Positions 38,375 through 49,442 of a DNA stretch of 64,000 nt are shown in pieces. The position numbers and the translations under genes were made by a program. The DNA is from Poecilobothrus nobilitatus (lineage: Eukaryota > Arthropoda > Insecta > Diptera > Dolichopodidae). The stretch covers positions 208,494,965 through 208,558,964 of the forward strand of contig OX352774.1 of assembly GCA_947095535.1 (NCBI GenBank), written 5' to 3'. Every line of letters begins with the position of its first letter. The first letter of the stretch is position 1. A model generated the notes under the pieces. That model had not been told where the DNA came from and searched no databases. It saw nothing but the letters and a program-made list of their open reading frames with translations.

Positions 38375-38665
38375 GCAAAGCAAGAGCGGTATTTGCAGAT
38401 TGAGAAATATCTGGAAATACTTTCAGATCGGAAGAAAAACAAAACTGAGGATTTTCAACACCTGTGTGAAATCAGTGCAGAAATGAAATCTGACTAATCA
38501 CCAGTAGACTTACTAACAAATGGGCAGACCCAGAAACAGTTGGACAAGAACAATATTGAAAGAGATAGGCAAAATTAACAAATTAACAAATCATGGTCAC
38601 AAGTTAAAGCTATAGCACAAAATAGAAAAAATGGAAAGGCTTAGCGGATGCCCTATGGTGTATGT
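38375..38665 (+). mobile_element. Internally deleted non-LTR retrotransposon 3' end
   Basis: Plus-strand reading gives KARAVFA, IWKYFQIGRKTKLRIFN, TCVKSVQ, then, after a gap where the conserved middle is missing, GRPRNSWTRTILKEIGKIN, SWSQVKAIAQNRKK and W.GLADALWCM with one frameshift. This order is a hallmark of the very C-terminus of a widespread group of animal LINE polyproteins (KAR.AF..L..IW.S..I...TKLRIFN..VKSVLLYG... GRP..(S/T)W...). The lost segment between VKSV and GRPRN shows an internal deletion. Confidence 0.75.
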
Positions 38666-40102
38666 CAATTTTTAATTTAAATTTATAAATTAAGTAAATG
38701 ATTTTATTAATTTAATAATTTAAATATTCAAGAAAATATGTCCAATATAGCTATATAATATACTACGTTAATACTTATATGGTTAATGTAAAATATAATA
38801 TATAAGACTACTTATTTATTATTTATATGCAATCACTTTATTATTTCTTTCGTTTTTCCATTTAAACACATCAATTGTAAAATCTTAATCAATTTTTACA
38901 AAACAAAAAACAAAACTACTTATTTTTAAATGTCCCCCCTATCGTATTTAACTAGAACAAAATATGGTATGTACACATATCAAATTTCCTCATATACATA
39001 ATTTAAAAATTTTCCTAAGATATATACTTACTTATTAAGACTTTTTTATACTTTAAGTAGTTATACAAAACAAATTTAAAAATTAATTACATATAACGTT
39101 CAGCAATTTAATTGGTAGACGACTAATGTCATTATTACTACAAATATTTTATATTCTTATGCTAAGTTCAGTTCTTTAATGTTTGAACTCTTAACTAATC
39201 TTTAAATCCATAATAAAATATGTTTTTTTTTACATCTCTTTTTTTATTAAAAGAAAAAGCCTAGGAAAAATTTTTTATTTTTTTAAATTTGTTTAATATT
39301 TTAATAAATTAACAACTAAGTACCAAAAATTAATTAAATTATCCAAAAAAAAAAAACAAAAAAAAAAAAATTAAATGAATATTTAGTTATTTTTTTAAAT
39401 TTTCAGTTTTCGTATAATTATTTGTACTTTTCTTTCTCTTAAATCTTAATTAAAGCTATACTTAATTTGTTGCTCGAAGATTTATTTACTTTTTTTTTTT
39501 TGTTTTCTGTGTATGTTTGAAATATAGTCAACTGACTATTAAATAATAAACAGTTTACTAACCTCTTAATGATTCTGTTGATATGAAATTTATACGCAAC
39601 TTTAATAATTTATATGTGTGTGGTAATTTAAACCATTTATGTCCTACATAACAAAATTTAAAAAAAAAAAAACAAAACAAAAAAAAAAAACAAAACTAAA
39701 AAAAAAAAAAATCATCAAACAAGAAACTTGTCCTCCCAATTATGGTATTGACATAAATATCAATAAAAAAACAAAAACAAAAGAAAAAACAAAATTATGA
39801 GTGAAAGAGAGATAAAAACTCGTTAGTTCTTTAAAATCACGTAAGACAATGTTCTCTTAGAAAAATTCAGTATGAAAAAGTTTTGTGCAAAAATCAAAAA
39901 GTTTAATTTAAAATATTTTTACTGATAGGTTTTTTTTTTTTTTTGTAATATGCTTCAGCCGGAAAGTAAAAATTAAACTGGTGTAAAAAGATAATTTAAA
40001 TTATTTTCGTAGTAAGGCTCATACTTATAGTATGAAGATTGACACGACCAAAAATAGATTAGAAGATAGAAAAAACTACAAAATTAAAACAAATTAAATC
40101 AA

Positions 40103-40320
40103 GAGGCCTGGATAGCCTAGTGGGAAAGAACGTATAAAATACGCTCTAAACACCGAGGGAGTGTGGGTTTGAATTTCACTCACATCGTAATAATAATTCC
40201 CCCTTACGACATTTACAGCCCCACGCCTGAAAAGGAAAGGCTGTGTAATTTCCTTGTTAAATGTGACAAAATGTTAAATGTGTAAAATGTGGCAGGGAAA
40301 TGCACTAAAAAAAAAAAAAA
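40103..40320 (+). mobile_element. tRNA-derived SINE, second copy of the 33.8-kb family
   Basis: The head GGCCTGGATAGCCTAGTGGG carries the same A-box as the 33.8-kb copy. The B-box is degenerate (GGGTTTGAATTT, 40165-40176). The family-specific ATCGTAA...CTTACGAC pair follows, then an A-run tail (about 40308-40320). I found no flanking duplication, and the B-box has mutated, so it looks older than the other copy. Confidence 0.75.
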
Positions 40321-43300
40321 TAATATATAGGTAATATTTAGAAAACGAGATAAACATGCCATTGAAATCAATGTTATGTAAAGATTATCTGTCAATATTC
40401 ATCTATAACAGATTTTTGAATAAAGAGAAATTTAGAAGAAATATATTTGAAGTGTTTTTCTATACTGTAAGGAGTTTTTCGATCCCATCCTGATAATTTT
40501 TATCTATTTCATAAAAATAATTGACTGATTTAATGATGTGTTTTGAAATAACTATTATATACTTAGTTATGATCCAATTTATTTGACATATATCTTTTTA
40601 ATAACTAAAATTTTTAATTTGTAATTCAAAATCTAGATTCCCCTCTTAAAATAAGTTAATAAAAAAAATTCTTCTAATTTTTAAACATTGAACTATTTTG
40701 TTTTTTTTTTTTTATAATATAAGTAATAAGTATATATACAGTGACCCTCAAACAACTAGAAAATATTTTTAATAAATTTTTTTTTAATATTTAAAATAAA
40801 ATATTAGAGTAAGTTATAATTTTTCCTTTTTTTCTACCTCTGCTCCTTAACCAAATATTTACTTGAAATCGGTTCTTCTTCTTCTTCTGAAGCGCTATAT
40901 GATAATCAATGCTGATTTATTGGAGATCCTTTTGCCAAGTGGAGAGATTTTTTTCTTTTCGGATGTGAGCCTATGTTATTTTTATTTGTACATTTTTATC
41001 CCTGTTGTCATTTTCAATTTTGCTTAAATTAAGTTGCTAGAGATTTTACCTTTTTCTCTAGATATTTCTGCAATTTTTTCATTAATTTTTAAGTCATTAA
41101 TTTCGTTTGAAAGTTAAAAAGACACAAAATATTTGTTATTCTTCAAAACAACTTTTTAACAGTTTTTTTTTATTTGTCTGAAAATCTAGATTTAAAATAC
41201 CATCAGTCAGGATTGAGGAGAGATGTATTGGTATCAAACAATAATAATATTTGATACCAGTTTAAATATAATAAAAATTATACATATTAAGTATATACTT
41301 ACTTAAAGTACATAATTACATAAAGAAAAAATATCAATGTTTAAACATCGATTCGAATTAAATGATTGGCGCGCTACTGTACTGTATATCTTAAGTAACT
41401 ATATAATAATATTTAGTGTGAGAAAAATGAAGAAATTTTTTGAATGAAAAAAATATTATGAAAAATTTTCATTTCATTTTATTTTTTTTTTTTTCTTTTC
41501 TTCCATGTGACAATCTAATATTTTATTTATTTATTTTTTTTTTTTTAATATTAGTATTGAATGACATCGTGTTATTACTAACTATAGCATATTTTCTGTT
41601 TTTGTGTATATCTATTTAGTGTGAAGATAAAACTCGTTTTCTCTTCTATTAATAGTTATATATATATATATATAAGTATGTATTATGTAGATATATATAA
41701 CTAGTTAATTTTTTGAATAGATTTTTTGTGCAAACTCAGGTGTAATAATTATAAACAAATACAAAGGTAGAGGCAAGGTAAACAATTTATATTTGTTAAT
41801 ATAATATAAATATTATACATACTTATGTACATACTTATATAAGTAAGTATATATATATATTATTTTTTAGTTTTTATTTTATTTAATAACTTGTCTTAGA
41901 TATTTATGAAATATATTTATTTACATCTATAAAATAAGTTTTTTTTTTTTTAGTTAGATATTTATTTCTCTATTTGAATAAATTTTACTTTCTTATTTAA
42001 TTTACTCACAGCATATATAAAGGAATTTATGTGTGTCAAGTATATTATATGTTAGTGTTACTGTAAGGTATAGTTGAATTTGAAAAAAATTATTTAAAAA
42101 AAATGATCTTATATAAAATATGATACTGTATAGAATTTTTAGAAACTTTAAAAGAGACCAAAAAAAAAAACAAAAAACTGATCTGTAATTAGAAAAAGAG
42201 AAAAATGTTTTTTTTTTTGATAATTTGACTTGGATTTTTTTTTTTTTTTTAGATTTGTAATCTTTAAGGATCATTAAATACCTGATGACAAATATTATTT
42301 CTACGAGAAAATAATCATTTTAAATTCATTGTAAATTTGTCGCAAAAATCCCACATTTTTGTTAATGTTATTTTTTCACTTCAGAAAATTGAACAACAAA
42401 GAAAAAAAAAAATATATTAAGTAGTAGTTATCCGTTTTCAGGTGTAAATATGTAGGTATGTAATACATACATATATGTATATTTAACGCTTATTAAATGA
42501 AATTTACAAAAAAAAAAAAAAAAACGAAAGAAAAAAAAAACACAAATTGTTTTTTAAGGTAGATAAAATTGCGTGGAATTTTTATGTTATTTAAGCCTAA
42601 TTAGGTTTTTTTTTTTTTTAATGTTTTGTTTTTATTTGAAAGTAGAACGAGTAGAAAAATCATTTCTGAGTTTTTTTTTTTAAAGTTAAAAACATGTATT
42701 TTTTATATAATATAATACAAAGTATACATAAGTAGACACACAGAAATTTTTTAAAATTAACTTTTTTAAACAATTATTGATTTAAAGTATGAATAAATCA
42801 ATTAATAACCATTACTTAAATGATTAATATACAATTCAGATTTTCAGTTGTGCGGAATTTCAGTGATATGGAACCACTTAGTGATTTGTACAAAACATGT
42901 TTTATATGGTTATGTAATAGTAAATAAGTATATGATCATCATTATATTTTAAACGGCTAAATTTTAAATTTTATAAATTGATTTTCGTCAGTTTCACATA
43001 ATTGGCATTCATTAGTTATGTGTACGTTTTTACGATAATACAGTGTTGTGCTCGCCTCATATTTTACTTTCACTCTTCTCTCACTATTACTTTTATACAA
43101 CAATAATCATTAAAAATAATTATGTATTATATATTTATAACTACTTTTATAATCAATAAAGCATAATTATGAGAATAGAATTTATAAAATAAATTTTAAA
43201 AATAGATTTAATTGATTGTAAGGTGTTGACATAAATTGATGATTAAAATAAATTATTAAAATATATATACATATTTATAAGTAATAGTCATAATTATTTT

Positions 43301-45651
43301 CATTTCATTCCACAAGTTTTAGTTATATTGAAGGCTTATCACATCAAGTATAAAGTCGTGTTCTAATCATTATATTATAGAAACTAACTGTTTCAATCGT
43401 GAGATTCTGCATTTTTTTTTAACGCGTTTCCGAATAAGTTTTTTCTTTTTTTTTTTTAATGTGAAAATCGATTTTGCTTTTCTTTATGTGAAAATTGATT
43501 TCTTCTGCAACTCTGAAAATTCTTCATAAAATCTCACTTGCTAAAATTTGTAGCTTGATTTCATTTACGTTTTTATTTTTGTGAAGATATGAAATAAAAT
43601 AAGTATTAAATAAGATATTGATAGGAGGATTGTGCAATTGTGAGGTAGTTATTTAAAGGCGAATATTAAAATATTTTTTATTTTTTTTTTAATATTCTAC
43701 GCATGGTAATTTCTAATTTTAGAAAACACATGTGGTAAAATATGATTCCATATTCGCATATTCTTATGAAATTTTAATTATTTATTTATAAAATATAAAG
43801 AAAATTACAGTTTTTTTATTTGTTGCTAAGGTAGGTGAGAATCATCGAAAGACACTATGGAGGTGGCACGAGCACGAGTTCTTGATAAATGTGTGGGATT
43901 TTAAATCACTAAATGTCACCTTTCTTTTTTTTTGACCAAACAATAGATTACTTATACTATTTTTAGTACTCACATACAGCTTGGTCAAAGAAAATTGTGT
44001 TAAGAAATAAAAATTGATTTCAAATGGGCAGGCATGTTTTGAACAAAGTTGTTAATGTTCATCTTGAATCTTTGTACGTTGCATATGTAATGATCGCCAA
44101 TTTTAGGCAACACATAAAGCGGTAAAACCGAATTATGCCACCTGAGAATTTGAACTACATAGGAATGAACAGATCTTTGAATTCTTTAAGAGGAGATATC
44201 AAACTTTTAATCTGGTTAGAACACTTAAAGAATTTTATCGTGTATTATCAGATTTTGATAACTTTAAAGTTAAATGTCGTCTTTATAAACATAAAATCAT
44301 CGAAAACCTCATGTTAAAATTTTTTCGAAATTTACATACTTAATGACATTATTTCGATTTATTTTAATTGTTTAATTAATGAAATTCTATAATTCATTGA
44401 ACTTAATTTTATACCAAAAAAAAAAAAAAAAACTAGAAAATTTAAATTGTAGTTACTTATACATATTCAATTTTTCGAATAACTAATCATTTTTGCTAAA
44501 TTACTTATTTTGTTTTTTTTTTTATTCTTTTATTTTATACAACTATAGAATTAAAATGTTAATTTGTTGATAAGAATGAAAAAGAAAAATGCCGGATTTT
44601 AGTTATCAACTATACTTACTACTTATACTAATTTTTTTTTATGTCATTTTTTTTTTTTTTTTTTAACGTTCATTCATAGATTTGTCATTTAAATTCCAAA
44701 AAAGAAAAAAAAAAAGCTTTGTACTTATTAATGATAAAAAAAAAAAAATTTTTTTTTTTTTAATTCACCGAAAAGTTCATTAATTTTTTTTTTTTAATTT
44801 TGAATTCATAAATAGTTAAATAGTATAGTAATATTTTTTTTTGTTTTTTTTTTTTTTTTGTATTGAAAATCACGAGTTTTTTCAATCGCGTTTTTTTCAA
44901 TTAATATTTGGGTTAATTGCATTCTTAATATGATTATAGAATTATTATCTCGCTGTTTTTTTTTTTATATAGATATACTTATATATATATATAAGTATAT
45001 ACAAATTTGTATATTTATTTATATAAATAACGAATATGCAAACTGACGTCTTTTTATGGTTATAAAAAAAATTATTACCAATACAAAGTAATGATGGAGA
45101 AGGACAGAATGAGAGGAATGAGGAGAAACACCAGAAAAGATTATGTCATTTTTATGAAAATTTTAAAAATAAAAAAAAAAAATAGAAAAAAAATATATAA
45201 GTACATATTTAATATAAAATCGGACGGGAACGCTTTTTCGATAAACTATAAACGATAAAGATAGACTATCTTATCAGTAAATTAATTCATTGATATTTTT
45301 TTTTTTCGAAAAACTAAAAAACAAAAAATAAAAAACAGATTAAGTAAAATTACAAAAACAAAAAATGTAAAGTTTTTTTTTTTTTTTTTTTTTTTTTATA
45401 ATATTGTGTAATCAATGAGTAAGAATTTAAAATTACTCATCACATCATATTTAAATTTATTGTATACGTATATAAGTACTTAAATTATGTTTAAATGATA
45501 ATTAAATAAATATAATAACTATAAATGATTTACGTACGTGGAAAATAATAATTTTGTTTTATTATTAAAAATTTTTTATTGTATTAAATGATTTGCATTT
45601 AAATATTGAAGTCTTTTGTATTTTTATGGATATTATTAAATTTAAAATTGA

Positions 45652-45673
45652 AAGTAAGTAAGTAAGTAAGTAA
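45652..45673. repeat. (AAGT)n microsatellite
   Basis: AAGTAAGTAAGT... of about five units, a pure form of the GTAAGTA/TAAG word scattered through this intron. Each unit resembles a 5' splice-site consensus (GTAAGT). Confidence 0.85.
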
Positions 45674-45842
45674 ATATTTTTCTCAATCAAGGTTTTTCTG
45701 TTAGTAAAAATTAAAAAAAAAATTCTTTGTCTATAAAAAATAATTTTTTAATTAAGTACAACTTACTTTTTAAAATATTCTTTACATTTTTTATTTTATT
45801 TTTTATTTTTAAATGAATTTACAAATTTTTAGGAGCAATATA

Positions 45843-45968
45843 AAAGTTCGTGTCTCAGAATCTAGTTTCTTAAAATCTCGCGTTTTTATAAATATTATTT
45901 TTAAAAATCTTGCGCCATTTACATCTCTCGTGGCAAAATCTCGTGCCTCAAAATATCACGTTTCACAA
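45843..45968. repeat. Degenerate short tandem repeat, about 14-18-bp units
   Basis: Successive variants of AAAATCTCGTGTCTC: AGTTCGTGTCTCAGAATCTAG, AAAATCTCGCGTTTTT, AAAATCTTGCGCCATTT, CATCTCTCGTGGC, AAAATCTCGTGCCTC and AAAATATCACGTTTCAC. The repeated CG-containing core is conspicuous in DNA this AT-rich. It immediately precedes the 46-kb repeat family. Confidence 0.6.
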
Positions 45969-46035
45969 TATTTTTTTTTTCATTGTCCTCGACTATTTTA
46001 AATTCTTGTATATTGAATTATATGTATACGTAGAC

Positions 46036-46470
46036 AAAATAATTAGAAATGATTTCAGAGTTGGTTACAAAATCAGGGTTATACGTTTTTTTTTAGAATA
46101 TAAGTAGAATAAGTACCTATACAATATTTTAAATTCTTTGATGTTTAAATAATTACGTATATATTTAAACATCAAAGAATTATTTAAAAAATATTTAAAA
46201 AAATATATACGTATATATTTAAAAAAAAAAATAATAATTAGAAGGCATTTTAGAGTTGGTTAAAAATGAATAATTAGTTTAGAGGGGGTTTGGAGGTTGC
46301 AGTCTGCACTATTTTAAATTAATTAATTAATTAATTAAAATAAATAGATATGAGAAAAAAAATAATTAGGAAGTACTTTATAATTGTTTATAAAATCAGG
46401 ATTTTCAACATTTATTTAGTGCGAGTTTGAGTTTGAATCGCCAGTCCGCACTCGTAAAACTGATAATTAC
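46036..46470 (+). repeat. Two-locus repeat family, locus A (three diverged units)
   Basis: Units start at about 46036, 46231 and 46360 and share AATAATTAGAA.....TTT.AGAGTTGGTT followed by A-rich sequence and, in units 1 and 3, AAAATCAGG(G/A)TT. Units 2 and 3 are each followed by a GTTTG..GG/TCGCCAGTCCGCACT-like block (GGTTGCAGTCTGCACT near 46295; GAATCGCCAGTCCGCACT near 46436). The same sequence recurs at 58.7 kb. The class is unknown. Confidence 0.55.
46132..46181. repeat. Perfect inverted repeat, 19-20-bp arms
   Basis: AATTCTTTGATGTTTAAAT (46132-46150) is the exact complement of ATTTAAACATCAAAGAATT (46163-46181), with a loop of about 10-12 bases. It lies inside the 46-kb repeat locus and would form a stable stem in RNA or single-stranded DNA. 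Confidence 0.75.
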
Positions 46471-47812
46471 GCAAAAGTTTGAAAATAAGAAGGATTTCTT
46501 TTGTGTAGCCATTATAGTTAAGTTACAAAAAAATTACAAAAAAAAAAATTACAAATTAATTTATATTGGGAAAATTATAAATTTATAACGCAAATACAGT
46601 GTTACCTCCTTTTCCAAAATACACGAGATTTTAAGAAAGGAGGTTTGGTACTCGATCTGAATTTTTTTTTACAAGAATAAGTAAGTAGTTATTGCAAATT
46701 TATAAAGTTAAACCAACATTTCCATATTATATTTATATTTTTTTTGTTACTATATTAATTCAGTAGAATTTTTATTAACCTTATCAAATTTTACAACTAA
46801 TGGTACTTACTTATTGAAAAAAATTACATATATACATATATATTCTTTGAATTTTTTTAAATTAAGTATGATAGTTACATCAAATTCGTCCCAATTTTTA
46901 TATAACTTATCATTATTTCGATTATTTGTTAAGTTTATATTATGATTACCTTAAGTTTAAAATTTTACTATACTTAAGTACTTACTTAAAAAAATTTTTT
47001 TAGATTTTATAGGTACTTTTACTTATTTGTAGATATATACTAAAAATATATAATGAAACCTTTCAGTCCCATTACTACAATTTGTATTCTTACCTTTTTA
47101 GAAAAGCTGTTCTAATATAAAGCTTAAAAATAAAATTTATAATTTATAACTAATATATAATGTACATATGTATATATACATTATATTAAACTTTATCTGC
47201 TAATGGTGGGGGTTCTCTATATTAAAAAGTTTATTACTATACTTTTTTTAATTACTTTAATATGAAAATTATCATCGGATATAAAACTTTTAACACTTAA
47301 TTGGAATTAAGAGAGGGGTGTAGTAAAGTTCAAAATTCACATATATAAAAAATTTAAAGAGTTGTAAATATTTGTAATTAGTTTTGGCACAACAATAATT
47401 TTTTTTGTAATTAAATAATAATTTAATTGCGCTATTGCGAAAAAGTTTAAACTTATAAGCAATTACGAAGTTTATGAACTAAACAAATTAATATAAGTAA
47501 GTAAGCAAGTAAATACACTACATATTATGTACATGTGTTTTGTGAAAATTTAAAAAAAAAATAATATTTTATATGAAAATATTGAAAAGACTAGAAAAAA
47601 ATTCATTCAAATTCGAAGACTTAATTAATATGTATTTAATTTGACTGTTCTCTTTTCCTCTCTATTAGATGGTGTTTTCTATTCAATCATTTTAAGTCAA
47701 AAATTAGCATATAATTTTCTTTCATTTGGCGCTATTTAAAAATCACATGATTTTAATTTGTGCAATTTAAAAAAAAAAATAAAAATTTGATAGAAATAAA
47801 AAGTAGATTTTT

Positions 47813-47874
47813 TTTTAGTAACAATTAACTATATATACACATATATGTGTATATATAGTTAATTGTTACTAAAA
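47813..47874. repeat. Perfect 62-bp palindrome
   Basis: Two 31-base arms meet with no spacer between 47843 and 47844. The outer arm reads TTTTAGTAACAATTAAC, then CTATATATACACATA up to the centre; the right arm (47844-47874) is its exact complement. The symmetry breaks immediately outside (T against C). No protein, terminal duplication or related copy was noticed. Confidence 0.9.
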
Positions 47875-49420
47875 CATAACACTTACATAAAACGTACACT
47901 TACATAAAAACATATACATTTTATTAGTATAAGCAAGTTAAAAATCACAAATTTTAAAATTGGATTTTTTATTTGTCCGGGCTGTAAAGATTTATTTAAT
48001 AAATACAAAATAACTGCTTAAGTAAATAGAAATAATAACTATACTTATATATATAATATATTTCCCTCGGTTTTTGAGATAATTTACTTACTTAAGTAAT
48101 ATCTTAAAAACAACGCAAATAATTAATAAGTTTGATACATCGTCAGAAAGTTTCACTTCGTCTTTCCATATTTTAAATACCAATGGTTAGAAACTTATGA
48201 GCCTTTAAACCAAAAAACAAAATTGAAAAAATGTGGCCAATTTTTAAGATTTTTATTGATTTGTTTAAATTTTTTCAAATTCCGTACGAGAAATTAAACC
48301 AATTTTTTTTCTCATTTAAATGCTTACAACTTTTGAACGAAAAGTGTCTGAAATATAGAAAGACATTGTTTGAAAAGCTGAAATGGCAGAGTTTCAAACT
48401 TATTTAATTAGTTGCGTATTCTGTTTAAGATATGTATAATTGTTTTTGGAATATGTATATGTACTTAGAATCAATTAAAATAAAAAAAAACCTTGCATTC
48501 CATTATCTTAAGAACCGAAGGAAGACCCTATGAATTTATTATAGGACCTCCAAATATCTATACCCTATAAATATTTAAAACCGAAAGAGAATCACATATG
48601 TATGTATTAAAATATAAGGATAATTATATGTATATATTATATATATGTATATTTGTCATTTTAAGAATATATAAAATAGGGTTTTCCCTGTTTAAGTACA
48701 TAGATACGTTTTGAAAAAAAAAGCTTCTATATATGTACTTATTATAACTTAATAATTGTTAATATGAACTTAAGATATGTGCCTGTATTTCATTATTTTG
48801 ACAACATTTTGAATAATTGAAAAGTTAAAGAGTAAATTTTACTAATGTTTGTAAATTTAGGATTAAATTAAGAAGAAAAAAAATTTTAACTTAAATTTGA
48901 CATAAAAAAAAACTAAACAGCATTATTGAATAAATTGTCTTTTAAAAATGGCACATACTATTTTAAACATACATATACATATTAGTTATTATTTATTGTT
49001 GGTAACATAAATAGTTAAATGGTTAATCTTACTACCAACATACATATGTATATATGTATTGGCATTAAATTTACTTATATACTTACGAGTATTGTTATGC
49101 ATTTGTTTATAAAAAAAAATTTAATCAAAAGATAAGATTAATGCTTAAGTTGATGTAAATAAAACAAAAATTTAGTTCCAATTATTTATATTTCTATTAA
49201 AAACAAAACTGTCCTAGTTAGGGATGACTAAAGAAAAAAAAGGGTGACTAAAGGGTTAAAAAGAAAAAAAAAATCAATTAAAAATTTATATTGACCATCG
49301 GTCAATTACGTGATTATTTAATTTATGATAAGTACTTAATAGTTCACTGTTGACATTTTATAAGTAAGTACATATAAATATTATAATACTTTATATGGTA
49401 TACAAAATAATATATATGAA

Positions 49421-49442
49421 GGAAGGAAGGGGGGGGGGGAGG
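49421..49442 (+). repeat. G-rich tract with an 11-G run
   Basis: GGAAGGAAGG followed by G-run and AGG (49429-49439 are all G). A G-quadruplex-capable tract on the plus strand, which is the sense strand of the Liprin-alpha intron; rare in this AT-rich sequence. Confidence 0.6.

Noticed and set aside
38124..38378. 84-codon minus-strand frame as an independent gene
   Set aside because: Its CRFCRG...LSLHLS part and the neighbouring frame fit a frameshifted LINE C-terminus.
43960..44320. CATACAGCTTGGTCAAAGAAAA looking like a Tc1-type terminal repeat, followed by a 60-codon frame
   Set aside because: No matching inverted end, no TA duplication and no transposase motif were found.
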